From Caulobacter sp. (lineage in GTDB: Bacteria > Pseudomonadota > Alphaproteobacteria > Caulobacterales > Caulobacteraceae), in contig JAQGIK010000056.1 of NCBI GenBank assembly GCA_028291265.1, positions 1 to 64,000 on the forward strand: DNA of 64,000 bases, read 5' to 3'. The stretch's first letter is position 1, and each line of letters opens with the position of its first letter. The notes under the pieces are model-generated. The model was not told where the DNA came from. It saw only the letters and a list, made by a program, of their open reading frames with translations, and did no database searches. The position numbers and the translations under genes are program-made. Shown here in pieces: positions 8,909 to 18,374 of the stretch.

Positions 8909-11562
8909 CCGGATCGTCCTCCAACGGCCCGGTCCGCAAGAACCTGGCGCTCCTCGGCGACCTGCTCGCCGAAGCCATCCGCTATCTGGACGGCGAGGAC
9001 GCCGCCCGGCTGGTCGAGGCCGCCCGGGTGGCGGCCGAAGAGGGCGGCGAGGCTCCGCACCTGGGCTTCCTGTTCAACGCGGTGACGCCGTCCGAGGCCT
9101 CCCTGCTGGCCCGCGCCTTCGCCTGCGCCTCGATGCTGGCCAACATCGGCGAGGACGTCGCCGGCCGCCGCGCCGAGGCCGAGGCTGAAAGTCAGGCCGA
9201 GACGGCCACCCTCGCTGACGCCCTCAAGGCCTTGGGCGACACCGGCCGCAAGGCCCTGGAAGGCCTGTCGGTCACCCCTGTGCTGACCGCCCACCCGACG
9301 GAGGTCCGTCGCCGGGCTCTGGTCGAGCGCCAGGTCGAGATCGCCCGGCTGATGGCCCTGCGCCGCCATCACCTGCCGCCGGACCTCGACCGCCAGATCC
9401 GCGAGGACCTGTTCCGCGAGACGGCCCTGCTCTGGCGCACCCGCCTGTACCGGCCCGAGAAGATCACCGTCGCCGACGAGATCCGCAACGCCCTGTCGGT
9501 GGTGCGCACCGCCATCCTGCCGGCCCTGATCGAACTCTACGACCGCTGGGGCGAGGAGATCGGCGAACTGGGCCCCATCCTCAAGCTCGGCACCTGGCTG
9601 GGCGGCGACCGCGACGGCCACCCCGGCGTCGGGGCCGAAACCCTGGCCCTGGCCCTGCGCTCCCAGGCCCGGCTGATCCTCGACCACTATGCCGGCGAGG
9701 TGCGCCGCCTGTGGTCTGATCTGGCCATCTCCACCGCCTACGGCCCGGCCTCCGAGGCCCTGCTGGCCCTCGCCATGCAGGCCGACCAGCCATCCGTCCA
9801 CCGTCTGGACGAGCCCTACCGCCTGGCCTTCGAATGGATCTTCGACAGGCTCTGCGCCACCTCGGTCAAGCTGACCGGCGTCCGCGTCGCCTACGCCGTC
9901 AGCCCGCCCGACGGTCCGGCCTATGACTCGCCCGAAGCCTTCATCGCCGACCTGGACGTCATCCGCGCCTCGCTGGAGACCCATGGCGGCGCGCGCCTGG
10001 TCGGCGGCCGGCTGAAGACCCTGCTGGCCCTGGCCCGGGCGGCGGGCTTCCACCTGCTGGCGGTCGACCTGCGCCAGAACTCCGATGTCCATGAGCGGGT
10101 CATCGCCGAGCTGCTCAGTCAGGCCGGGGGGATGAGCGACTACCTGGAGCGCGATGAGGACGCCCGCGTCGCCATTCTGCTCGAGGAGCTTTCCACCCCG
10201 CGTCCGCTGCGCTCGCCCTTCACCGCCTATGGCGAGGAGACGGCCCGCGAGCTCTCGATCATCGACGCCGCCGCCCGCGCCATCGCCGACTACGGCCCGG
10301 CCGCCATCGGCGCCTACGTCGTCTCCAAGTCGGCCACCGTGTCCGACATCCTCGAGCCCCTGGTGCTGCTCAAGCAGGCGGGCCTGGTGTGGGGCGGCGC
10401 CCAGCCACGCGCGGCGGTGCGGGTCAGCCCGCTGTTCGAGACCATCGGCGACCTCGAAGCCGGCCCGGCCGTGCTGCGGGCCTGGCTCGAGACCGAGGCG
10501 GCCAGATCCCTGCTCGGCGACAAGCCGGTGCAGGAGGTGATGGTCGGCTATTCGGACAGCAACAAGGACGGCGGCTACGTCGCCTCCCGCTGGGGCGTCG
10601 CCCGGGCCGCCACGGCCCTGGCCGCCGAATGCGACCGGCTGGGCGTCGGCCTCCGCATCTTCCATGGCCGGGGCGGCTCGGTCGGGCGCGGCGGCGGCCC
10701 GGCCGCCGAGGCCGTGCTGGCCCAGCCGCCCGGCACCGTCCAGGGCCGCCTGCGGATGACCGAGCAGGGGGAGATGATCTTCCGCCGCTTCGGCGACCAG
10801 CCCACGGCCCGCCGCAATCTCGAGGGCCTGACCGCCGCCGTCCTCACCGCCACCGCCCGGCCGCACGACGCTGTGCCGCCCAAGGCGGTAGAGGCCATGG
10901 ACGCCCTGGCCGCCGGCGCCTTCGCCCACTATCGCGAGCTCGTTTACGACACCCCGGCCTTCGAGGACTTCTTCTGGTCGGCCACCCCGATCGCCGAGAT
11001 CGTCACCCTCAACATCGGCAGCCGCCCGGCCTCGCGGACCAAGAGCCGCCGGATCGAGGACCTGCGGGCCATCCCCTGGGTGTTCAGCTGGTCGCAGGCG
11101 CGGATCATGCTGCCGGGCTGGTACGGCCTGGCCGGCGGCGCGCAGCGGGCCGGTTTGGAACCGGCCCGGCTGGCCGAACTGGCCGCGGAGTTCGACATCG
11201 TCGAAGCCCTGCTGTCGAACATGGAACTGGCCCTGGCCCAGAGTGACATGGCCCTGGCGGGGCGCTACGCGGCGCTGTGCGAGGACAGGGCGTCGGCCGA
11301 TCCGATCTTCGACGCCATCCGCCGTGAGCATGACGCGGCCGTGGAACTGGCGCTTGCCATCCGGGGCGGGACGCGCCTGCTCGACGATCGTCCGGACCTG
11401 GCCGAGTCTGTGGCGCTTGCGGCCGGTTCCGTCAGGCCCCTCAACCACTTGCAGCTGGAACTTCTCAGCCGCCGCCGCAAGGGCGACGACAGCGAGGAGA
11501 CCCGGCTGGCCATCCAGCTGACCGTCACCGGCATCGCCGCGGGGCTGCGCAATACCGGCTAG
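8893..11562 (+). CDS. ppc: Phosphoenolpyruvate carboxylase
   Basis: An 889-residue PEP carboxylase adding bicarbonate to PEP to give oxaloacetate. Diagnostic motifs are TAHPTE (H134), GGDRDGHPGV, GYSDSNKDGGYVASRWG, the glycine-rich FHGRGGSVGRGGGP loop, and the C-terminal ...GLRNTG that closes the active site. The ATG at 8893 overlaps the end of kduD by 16 bases; an upstream extension in the same frame lies wholly inside kduD and is not credible. Placing ppc in the pectin operon makes sense: the pathway ends in pyruvate and triose phosphate, so extra anaplerotic flux would be needed. This is inference from position. Confidence 0.95.
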   Translation: MAGPLTGSSSNGPVRKNLALLGDLLAEAIRYLDGEDAARLVEAARVAAEEGGEAPHLGFLFNAVTPSEASLLARAFACASMLANIGEDVAGRRAEAEAESQAETATLADALKALGDTGRKALEGLSVTPVLTAHPTEVRRRALVERQVEIARLMALRRHHLPPDLDRQIREDLFRETALLWRTRLYRPEKITVADEIRNALSVVRTAILPALIELYDRWGEEIGELGPILKLGTWLGGDRDGHPGVGAETLALALRSQARLILDHYAGEVRRLWSDLAISTAYGPASEALLALAMQADQPSVHRLDEPYRLAFEWIFDRLCATSVKLTGVRVAYAVSPPDGPAYDSPEAFIADLDVIRASLETHGGARLVGGRLKTLLALARAAGFHLLAVDLRQNSDVHERVIAELLSQAGGMSDYLERDEDARVAILLEELSTPRPLRSPFTAYGEETARELSIIDAAARAIADYGPAAIGAYVVSKSATVSDILEPLVLLKQAGLVWGGAQPRAAVRVSPLFETIGDLEAGPAVLRAWLETEAARSLLGDKPVQEVMVGYSDSNKDGGYVASRWGVARAATALAAECDRLGVGLRIFHGRGGSVGRGGGPAAEAVLAQPPGTVQGRLRMTEQGEMIFRRFGDQPTARRNLEGLTAAVLTATARPHDAVPPKAVEAMDALAAGAFAHYRELVYDTPAFEDFFWSATPIAEIVTLNIGSRPASRTKSRRIEDLRAIPWVFSWSQARIMLPGWYGLAGGAQRAGLEPARLAELAAEFDIVEALLSNMELALAQSDMALAGRYAALCEDRASADPIFDAIRREHDAAVELALAIRGGTRLLDDRPDLAESVALAAGSVRPLNHLQLELLSRRRKGDDSEETRLAIQLTVTGIAAGLRNTG

Positions 11563-11599
11563 ATCGAGTCTTCCTTCGGTGCGCCTCAAAGGCCGCCGA

Positions 11600-12037
11600 C
11601 TAATCGCAGGCGTCGTCCCAGCGCTGCTTTACCGCATCGCTTCCATCCAGTTGTTCGAGCATCACCTGGCCGTCGACATAGACAAAGCGCTCCGGGCCAT
11701 CGAACGAGTCCTGCGGTTCATCCACATCCACCCAGCCGCATACGGCGGGGGCTTCGCCCAGCCAGACCACGGACACCTTGTCGAACGCCATGCTTTGCGC
11801 ATCGGGCAGCCGTGTCTCGACGGCGGCCTTGGCGGCGAGGATGGCCGCGGCGCCGTCGCGCTCATCGGCCTTGCCATCCGCTACGCCGTCGGGGATCACA
11901 TAGGCGAAAACCAGCCAGACGACGACGATGACGAAGGCTGCAATACCCGCCGCTGCCAGAATCCATCTGATAGAGAATCGCCTTCGTCCGACGTTATCTG
12001 CCGGCTTCATCGGAGGAATGCCGCGAGCAGTCATCAT
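11600..12037 (-). CDS. Small single-pass membrane protein of unknown function
   Basis: 145 residues: a basic N-terminus, one transmembrane helix (about residues 25-48) and a periplasmic remainder with two cysteines (CGW near residue 100 and the final DACD) that could form a disulfide. The start is set by an ATGA overlap with the stop of the upstream GGDEF-EAL gene, implying translational coupling and perhaps a joint role. An internal ATG at 12010 is an alternative. I do not recognise the family. Confidence 0.65.
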   Translation of the reverse strand: MMTARGIPPMKPADNVGRRRFSIRWILAAAGIAAFVIVVVWLVFAYVIPDGVADGKADERDGAAAILAAKAAVETRLPDAQSMAFDKVSVVWLGEAPAVCGWVDVDEPQDSFDGPERFVYVDGQVMLEQLDGSDAVKQRWDDACD

Positions 12038-13620
12038 GCGCGTTTCGCCTTTTCAACGGCAAACAGCTCGGCGGTGTCGGCGGCCGATACCGCCCGGCCG
12101 TACAGATAGCCTTGACCTTGATCGCAGCCCTGGGCCAGCAAAGCCGAGGCTTGGCCGGTCGACTCGACACCTTCCGCCACGACGGTGAGGCCCAGCCCGC
12201 GACCCAGGCCTAGCAGCGCGCTTACGATTGCGGCGCTCTCGGGTTCGGTCTGCATGACATCGACGAAACTGCGGTCGATCTTGATCTTGTCGAGCTTGAA
12301 ATTGCGCAGGTGGTAGAGGCTCGAATACCCCGTCCCGAAATCGTCGAGCGCGATGCGCACGCCGGCTTCCCGCAGCGATCCCAGCACGTGCTGTGCGGTC
12401 GCCATGTCGCGGACCAGCGCGCTTTCGGTGATTTCGATCTCGAGGCGGTGCGGCGCAAGGCCGGTTTCGGCGAGGATCGTCATGATCCGCAGGCCCAGGG
12501 TGCGATCCTTGAGCTCGACCGGCGAAATGTTGAAGGCCAGCGTCACCGCCGCTGGCCAGGCCCGGGCGGCCCGACAGGCCTGTCGCAACAAGGCGCCGGT
12601 CAGCTCGCGGATCAGGCCACAGTCCTCCGCGATGGGGATGAAGCGATCTGGCGGGATCGAGCCCCTGGTCGGGTGGTTCCAGCGCGCCAGCGCCTCGAAG
12701 CCGGAGATATTGCCTGTCTTCAGGTCGACCAGTGGCTGGTAGAAGGCCTGGATGGTTCCGGCGCCGATGGCCGCGCGCAGTTCGCGCTCGATGCCATCGC
12801 GCTCCCGCAACTGCTCGTCCATCCGTTCCTCAAAAAAGCTGACGGACGAATGGCCTTCCGCCTTGGCGCGGTAGAGCGCGACGTCGGCTTTGCGGAGAAT
12901 TTCGGCGGCGTCCACACCATCGCGCGGACAGAGCGCGATCCCGATACCCGTGCCGACAGCATGTTCGGCGCCCGCCGCCGCAACCGGCGAGGAAAGCGCC
13001 TCCACGATGCGAAGCGCCAGTCCAAGCGCGCCTTCGGGGCCGGTGAGGTGGTGCGCCAGCACGGCGAACTCGTCGCCGCCGAGGCGCGCCACCATGTCGC
13101 CGGCGCGCACCAATGTCCCCAGGCGTCGGCCGACGATGGAAAGCACCTCGTCGCCGGCGCCATGGCCGAACACATCGTTGATGCGCTTGAAGCCGTTGAG
13201 GTCGAGCAGCAGCACGGCATGGACCGCGTTGGCCCCGGGCGGGGTGGCCATGGTCCGGGCCAGGGCCTCATCGAAGCTGCGCCGATTGGCGAGTCCGGTC
13301 AGCGGATCCTGGAACGCCAGAACTCGGACGGCGCCCTCTGCCGCTGTGCGCCGGGCTATTTCGCGCCGCTGCTCCAGCATCCATCGTCCGGCGAGACAGA
13401 CCAGGCCAAGGCAGGTCAGGCAGCCAAGCGCCAGGAGTTCATTGAGTTCGACTTCCAGCCGGTGCACCGGCTGGCCAGCTTCGGTATGGAAGACGTCGAG
13501 GCCGAACGCGAACAGCACAGCGACCAGCAGCGCGCAGATCAAGAGAAGCGCGTCATTCAGGCGGCCGCGATGGCGGATCAAACGCGCGCGAAGAACAGCG
13601 AGGACAGGGGCGTGGGACAT
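12034..13620 (-). CDS. Membrane GGDEF-EAL c-di-GMP turnover protein
   Basis: 528 residues. Two N-terminal transmembrane helices (about 23-43 and 60-80) flank a short periplasmic loop. Then come a GGDEF domain with intact GGDEF signature (ARLGGDEFAVL) and an EAL domain with intact EALARW, IEITES, DDFGTGYSS, KIDRSF and VAEGVE. Both synthesis and hydrolysis of c-di-GMP are possible from the motifs; which one dominates cannot be told. It lies inside the pectin locus, in one operon with the small membrane protein downstream. Confidence 0.9.
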   Translation of the reverse strand: MSHAPVLAVLRARLIRHRGRLNDALLLICALLVAVLFAFGLDVFHTEAGQPVHRLEVELNELLALGCLTCLGLVCLAGRWMLEQRREIARRTAAEGAVRVLAFQDPLTGLANRRSFDEALARTMATPPGANAVHAVLLLDLNGFKRINDVFGHGAGDEVLSIVGRRLGTLVRAGDMVARLGGDEFAVLAHHLTGPEGALGLALRIVEALSSPVAAAGAEHAVGTGIGIALCPRDGVDAAEILRKADVALYRAKAEGHSSVSFFEERMDEQLRERDGIERELRAAIGAGTIQAFYQPLVDLKTGNISGFEALARWNHPTRGSIPPDRFIPIAEDCGLIRELTGALLRQACRAARAWPAAVTLAFNISPVELKDRTLGLRIMTILAETGLAPHRLEIEITESALVRDMATAQHVLGSLREAGVRIALDDFGTGYSSLYHLRNFKLDKIKIDRSFVDVMQTEPESAAIVSALLGLGRGLGLTVVAEGVESTGQASALLAQGCDQGQGYLYGRAVSAADTAELFAVEKAKRA

Positions 13621-13744
13621 TGGCGCGATCCAAAGCGAAGATCACAGGTTGCGCCCTGTAGCTTTGACAAGTCGTTGAAAATTTCCATGAAGCGCCGGGC
13701 GTTTCGCCGCATGACCGTGTGAATGACCGTCTCGGCGACGACAG

Positions 13745-15079
13745 CTAGATCAGCCCGTTCAGATAGGCCTCGAGATTACTGCAGCCGTCGCCGTCGCGGT
13801 CCAGCGCGCCATCGTCGGGGTCGGCCGGGTTCAGCCCGTGCTCGCGCTCCCAGGCATCGGCCATGCCGTCCCGGTCCAGATCGGCCGGCGCGGCGCCGCC
13901 CTTCAGTTCGGGCCAGCCGCCGACGTCCTTTTCGCTGTCGATCAGCCGGCCGGTTCGGTCCCGCACGCCGGCCACGATCCGCCGATCGACAGCGTCGCGC
14001 ACGCGCGACGCGCCGGCCCCGTCCAGGACCACCGCCATCGCCGCGGCCGGACCGCTGGTGATGATGCCGGAGGGGGCGAGGGGAGCGGTGGCGCGGTAGC
14101 TCGCCGGCGGCTTGCAGCCGACCAGGGTCCAGGGATCGTCGGGCGTCACCCCGGCCATGCTGTTGAAGGCGAACCAGGCCCGCGACAGGCCGTTGTCCTC
14201 GCAGAAGGCCAGCCGGCCGACGCTGTCGGGTCCGGGGAGATAGGCGTTGCCGACGAAGTCGTAGGCCGACGGCGCCGCGGTGTCGGCGTTGTAGCCGGAA
14301 TGTCCGCCGCCCCAGTTGTAGAAGACGTTGTTGCGGAACTCGATGAAGGGACCGACCGGATCGACTTCAGGGCCGTTGTAATTGCCGGGCCGTGGCATCC
14401 GCGCCTGGTGGTTGGCCCAGAGGTTGTGGTGAAAGCTCATCCGGGCCCCGTGGCCGCCCCGGATCAGGCTGCCATAGCCGTGGCGGCCCTTCTCGTGCAG
14501 CGAGCGGTTCAGCGACTCGCCGATCAGGCTCCACTGCACGGTGACGTCGTAGACGCCGTCCTCCGGCGGGCTGTAGCGGCTGCCCACCGACAGGGTCTCG
14601 TCGACCGACCAGCTGGCGGACAGGTGGTCGAGGATGATGCGGCTGCCGCGCGAGACGGTCACCGCATCCTCCTGCACCCCCGACTCACTGCCCAGCCGCA
14701 CCCGCAGGTAACGGACCACCACATCGTCGGCGGCGACGATCAACGGCTGGTCGGCCAGGGTGATTCCGTCTCCTGGCGCCGTCTGGCCGGCGATGGTGAT
14801 CCGGCCCCGGGATATCTTCAGAGGCGATTTCAGGCGGATGGTTCCGGCCGTTTCGAACACCACGGTGCGCGGTCCTCTGGTCTCGACGGCGGCCCGCAGG
14901 CTGCCCGGCCCGGCGTCGTCCAGATTGGTCACGAAAAGCACCGGACCGCCCCGCCCGCCTTGCGAAAACCGTCCGTGCCCCTCTGCGCCGGGAAAGCCGA
15001 GCAGGGGGTCGGCGGCGCCTGCGGGAAGGGCAAGGACACCGAGGGCAGCGCCCATCAGGCAGGCGGCTAGACGGCTCAC
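13745..15079 (-). CDS. Secreted pectate lyase (PL1-like) with C-terminal calcium-type motif
   Basis: 444 residues: signal peptide (1-22, ending PAGAA), then a right-handed beta-helix pectate lyase domain. Typical segments are GFPGAEGHGRFSQGGRGG near the N-terminus, ILDHLSASWSVDETLS and the conserved SLIGESLN..HEKGRHGYGSL region. A C-terminal stretch (DLDRDGMADAWE...LDRDGDGCSNLEAY) carries two DxDxDG calcium-binding loops like thrombospondin type 3 or dockerin repeats. It should cut polygalacturonate by beta-elimination outside the cytoplasm. It is divergent from the TonB receptor, with two palindromic operators between. The exact PL subfamily is uncertain. Confidence 0.85.
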   Translation of the reverse strand: MSRLAACLMGAALGVLALPAGAADPLLGFPGAEGHGRFSQGGRGGPVLFVTNLDDAGPGSLRAAVETRGPRTVVFETAGTIRLKSPLKISRGRITIAGQTAPGDGITLADQPLIVAADDVVVRYLRVRLGSESGVQEDAVTVSRGSRIILDHLSASWSVDETLSVGSRYSPPEDGVYDVTVQWSLIGESLNRSLHEKGRHGYGSLIRGGHGARMSFHHNLWANHQARMPRPGNYNGPEVDPVGPFIEFRNNVFYNWGGGHSGYNADTAAPSAYDFVGNAYLPGPDSVGRLAFCEDNGLSRAWFAFNSMAGVTPDDPWTLVGCKPPASYRATAPLAPSGIITSGPAAAMAVVLDGAGASRVRDAVDRRIVAGVRDRTGRLIDSEKDVGGWPELKGGAAPADLDRDGMADAWEREHGLNPADPDDGALDRDGDGCSNLEAYLNGLI

Positions 15080-15152
15080 GGTCGAATTCTCCGGTTACGT
15101 GAACTTCGGCGGAAGTTCGGCAGAGGGGCTTGTCAAATCGTTCGAAACTGAG

Positions 15153-15180
15153 ATATCAACGGCGATGATACCGGTGTCAA
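15153..15180 (-). promoter_or_regulatory. Predicted promoter of the pectate lyase gene
   Basis: On the minus strand TTGACA (15180-15175) and TGATAT (15158-15153) are spaced by 16 bases. The -35 hexamer is embedded in the operator 15166-15179, so a bound repressor would block RNA polymerase. Confidence 0.55.
15166..15179. promoter_or_regulatory. Palindromic operator 1 (lyase side)
   Basis: TGATACCGGTGTCA differs from the perfect palindrome TGACACCGGTGTCA by one base. It overlaps the -35 of the lyase promoter and lies 33 bases, about three helical turns, from operator 2. Confidence 0.65.
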
Positions 15181-15198
15181 ACAAGTTTTGCTTGGCAA

Positions 15199-15212
15199 TG
15201 ACACCGGTGTCA
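15199..15212. promoter_or_regulatory. Palindromic operator 2 (receptor side)
   Basis: TGACACCGGTGTCA is a perfect 14-base palindrome between the lyase and TonB receptor genes. Symmetric CCGG-centred sites of this type are commonly bound by LacI-family regulators. A similar half-degenerate site precedes kduI (7244-7257). Confidence 0.65.
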
Positions 15213-15315
15213 GAAGCCCGACGCGTTGCCAGGAGCTGACGTTTCGGGATCGTGTCACAGGTAGGACGACGGCGGCGCCAGACCGCGAACGGCCTGAAAG
15301 GGGAGGGACTACAAG

Positions 15316-18279
15316 GTGTCCAACAAGGATCGTTCGCGCGCTTTCGCGCTTCGTTTCGGCGCTTCGCTGGCGGCCATGACCATGGCGCTCGGCGCCGCCG
15401 GTTACGCCTCGGCGCAGGATACGCCGGCCGCCGACGGCGCCGACGTCGACGAAGTCGTCATCAAGGGTTTCCGCGGGTCGCTGGCCAGCGCCGTCGAGGT
15501 CAAGCGCCAGGAGACGACCGTCGTCGACTCCATCAAGGCGGAAGACATCGCCGACTTCCCCGACCTGAACCTGGCCGAATCCATTCAGCGGATCCCGGGC
15601 GTCTCCATCGACCGTGACGCCGGCGAAGGCCGCTCGATCACCGTCCGGGGTCTGGGCGCCGACTTCACCCGCACCCGCATCAACGGCATGGAGGCCCAGG
15701 CCACCACCGGCGGCACCGACAGTTCGGGCGGCGCCAACCGCGGCCGCGGCTTCGACTTCAACGTCTTCGCCAGCGAGCTGTTCAACAGCATCACCATCCG
15801 CAAGACCGCCGCCGCCGAGACCGAAGAAGGCTCGCTGGGCGCGACGGTCGACCTGCGCACCACCCGGCCGTTCGACTACGACGGCTTCCGGATGGCGGCC
15901 AGCGGCCAGTACGGCGTCAACGACCTGTCGGAAGAGTGGGACCCGCGCCTGGCCTTCCTGATCAGCGACACCTTCTGGGACGACAAGGTCGGCGTGCTGG
16001 CCTCGATCGCCTACAGTGAGCGCAACCTGCTCGAAGAAGGCTTCAGCGCCGTGCGCTGGGAACGCGCCACCGACAACGGCGGCTTCTGCAGCCCGTTCGG
16101 CTTCCCCACGCAGAACCCGACCAACAACGCCGGCACCGGCTCCTCGGCCGCCAACTGCGCCACCGGCGTTCCGCGCCTGCCCAACACGGCGGCCAACAAC
16201 ACCGCCTATACGACGGTCAACAGCGCCAGCGTCTTCCACCCGCGCCTGCCGCGCTACGGGCGGCTGGTGCACAGCCAGGAGCGTCTGGGCTTCACCGGCT
16301 CGGTCCAGTTCAAGCCGACCGACGACACCACCTTCAGCTACGATGTCCTTTATTCGAAGCTCGACGCCACCCGGCAGGAGAACTTCCTGGAATCGCTGTC
16401 GTTCAGCCGCAACGCGGCGGCCGGCGGCAAGACCCAGATCAACGTGCGTGACGCCGTGGTCGAGAATGGCGAGCTGGTCTACGGCGTGTTCGACAATGTC
16501 GATGTGCGGTCCGAGCAGCGCTATGACGAACTGACCACCGAGTTCACCCAGCACACCCTGACGTTCGACCACAAGTTCAACGACGTCTTCAAGATGCGGG
16601 CCTACATCGGCAACGCCAAGTCGGAGTTCGACAACCCGATCCAGACGACCGTCACGCTCGATCGCCAGAACATCCAGGGCTTCAGCTTCGACTTCCGCGG
16701 CAACCGCAATACGCCGCTGATCGACTACGGCTTCGACGTTTCCAACCCGGCCAACTGGGACTGGCGCCAGACCGGCACGACCGTGCCGCGCTCGGAAATC
16801 CGCCTGCGCCCGAACGGCGTCAACACCGAGTTCAACTCCGGACAGCTCGACTTCATCTGGGACACCACCGACTGGCTGACCCTGAAGTTCGGCTACAACA
16901 TCAAGTCCTACGAGAGCGACAGCTTCGACTTCCGCCGCACCGACGAGACGGTGGTTCCGGCCCTGCCGGTCGGCACGACGGTGGCCAACATCGCCGAACT
17001 GCTGAGCGGCTTCGGCTCGGGCCTCAGCCAGCCGGGCGGCAACGACTCCAGCTGGGTGGTGCCTGACCTGGGCGCCATCGCCAGCCTGTTCAACATCTAC
17101 TGCAACTGCAACACCGGCGTCCCCGGCGGCGACTTCACCCTGACCAGCATCACCAACGGCAACGCCCGCGGCGGCAACCGGTCGATCAAGGAAGAGGACC
17201 GCGCCTGGTACCTGCAGGGCGACTTCCGCTTCGACCTGTTCGCCGACATGCGCCTGCGCGGCAACGTCGGCATCCGCGGCGTCAACACCAAGCTGCTTGC
17301 CCAGGGCTATAGTTCGACGGGCGGCGGCACCCCGGTTCACGGCACCAACGACTACGACAACTACCTGCCGTCGTTGAACCTGGCTCTGGATGTCACCGAC
17401 CAGTTCCTGGTGCGTTTCGGCGTAGCCAAGGTCATGGCCCGCCCGCAAATCGGCAATACCCTGGCCGGCACCAACTATCTGGTCCCGACCACCTCGCTGG
17501 CTCCGACCAGCCCCAACTTCACCGCCTCGATCGGCAACGTGAAGCTGGAGCCCTTCCAGGCCACGACCTACGACCTCAGCTTCGAGTGGTACTTCGCCCC
17601 CGAAAGCCTGGTCTCGGTGGCCTTCTTCTACAAGGATATCGACACCTACATTCAGATCATCCGCCAGGACCTGCCCTACTCGGACCTGACGGCCCTGAAC
17701 GGCAGCGCCTTCGCGCCGGGCTTCTGTACCGCGGCCGGCAGCTGCAGCCCCTCGACGATCTTCCAGCTGACCAGCGCCGTGAACACCGACGGCGGCCCGC
17801 TGCAGGGCCTCGAGATCAGCTACCAGCAGCCCTTCACCTTCCTGCCGGGGCCGCTGAAGAACCTCGGGGTGCAGCTGAACTACACCTACGTCGAGTCCGA
17901 GATCGACTACTGCAACAACGCCCTCTGCACGGCCGTCGTCACCGACGACCTGATCAACCTGTCGCCCAGCGCCTACAACGCCACCCTCTACTACGAGGAT
18001 GACAAGTTCAGCGCCCGGGTGTCCGGTTCCTACCGCGAGGGCTATCTGCAGAACGTCCCGGGCCGTAACGGCAACCTGGTCGAGGGCAAGACCGAGACGT
18101 TCAACGTCGACGCCTCGGCCTCGTACAAGATCACCGACAAGCTGATGGTCACCGTCGAGGGGCTGAACCTCACCGACGAGTTCAACCGCCAGTGGGTCGG
18201 GGGCGACGGTCGCGAGAGCACCAGCGTCTACCACCACACCGGCCGCCAGATCTACTTCGGCTTCCGGTACAGCTTCTAA
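15316..18279 (+). CDS. TonB-dependent outer-membrane receptor (probable oligogalacturonide importer)
   Basis: 987 residues with signal peptide (ending YASAQ), a TonB-box-like segment (DEVVIKGFRGSL), and a plug domain with IQRIPGVSIDRDAGEG and SITVRGLGADFTRTRINGM. A 22-strand barrel region ends in the aromatic YFGFRYSF. This is the large Caulobacter-type receptor family used for oligosaccharides. The GTG start at 15316 is preceded by GGGGAGGG. Divergence from a pectate lyase and position upstream of KDG catabolism genes suggest it imports unsaturated oligogalacturonides; the substrate is inferred from context only. Confidence 0.9.
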   Translation: MSNKDRSRAFALRFGASLAAMTMALGAAGYASAQDTPAADGADVDEVVIKGFRGSLASAVEVKRQETTVVDSIKAEDIADFPDLNLAESIQRIPGVSIDRDAGEGRSITVRGLGADFTRTRINGMEAQATTGGTDSSGGANRGRGFDFNVFASELFNSITIRKTAAAETEEGSLGATVDLRTTRPFDYDGFRMAASGQYGVNDLSEEWDPRLAFLISDTFWDDKVGVLASIAYSERNLLEEGFSAVRWERATDNGGFCSPFGFPTQNPTNNAGTGSSAANCATGVPRLPNTAANNTAYTTVNSASVFHPRLPRYGRLVHSQERLGFTGSVQFKPTDDTTFSYDVLYSKLDATRQENFLESLSFSRNAAAGGKTQINVRDAVVENGELVYGVFDNVDVRSEQRYDELTTEFTQHTLTFDHKFNDVFKMRAYIGNAKSEFDNPIQTTVTLDRQNIQGFSFDFRGNRNTPLIDYGFDVSNPANWDWRQTGTTVPRSEIRLRPNGVNTEFNSGQLDFIWDTTDWLTLKFGYNIKSYESDSFDFRRTDETVVPALPVGTTVANIAELLSGFGSGLSQPGGNDSSWVVPDLGAIASLFNIYCNCNTGVPGGDFTLTSITNGNARGGNRSIKEEDRAWYLQGDFRFDLFADMRLRGNVGIRGVNTKLLAQGYSSTGGGTPVHGTNDYDNYLPSLNLALDVTDQFLVRFGVAKVMARPQIGNTLAGTNYLVPTTSLAPTSPNFTASIGNVKLEPFQATTYDLSFEWYFAPESLVSVAFFYKDIDTYIQIIRQDLPYSDLTALNGSAFAPGFCTAAGSCSPSTIFQLTSAVNTDGGPLQGLEISYQQPFTFLPGPLKNLGVQLNYTYVESEIDYCNNALCTAVVTDDLINLSPSAYNATLYYEDDKFSARVSGSYREGYLQNVPGRNGNLVEGKTETFNVDASASYKITDKLMVTVEGLNLTDEFNRQWVGGDGRESTSVYHHTGRQIYFGFRYSF

Positions 18280-18299
18280 CCTACCTCCTTGCGCAAACT

Positions 18300-18334
18300 G
18301 GGCGCCGGGATCTGTACCCGGCGCCCAACTTTTT
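18300..18334 (+). terminator. Rho-independent terminator after the TonB receptor
   Basis: GGGCGCCGGG (18300-18309) pairs perfectly with CCCGGCGCCC (18317-18326), followed by AAC and five T residues. It may separate the receptor transcript from kdgA-kdgK or act as a partial attenuator between them. Confidence 0.85.
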
Positions 18335-18374
18335 CGTCTAGGCTGGCGCCCTCAGCAGTTCAAAGGAGCGCGTG

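Noticed and set aside
15133-18237. Long open frame antisense to the TonB receptor, and a similar one antisense to ppc (8857-11589)
   Set aside because: Both are shadows of strongly recognised genes, produced by third-position GC bias; no recognisable motifs.
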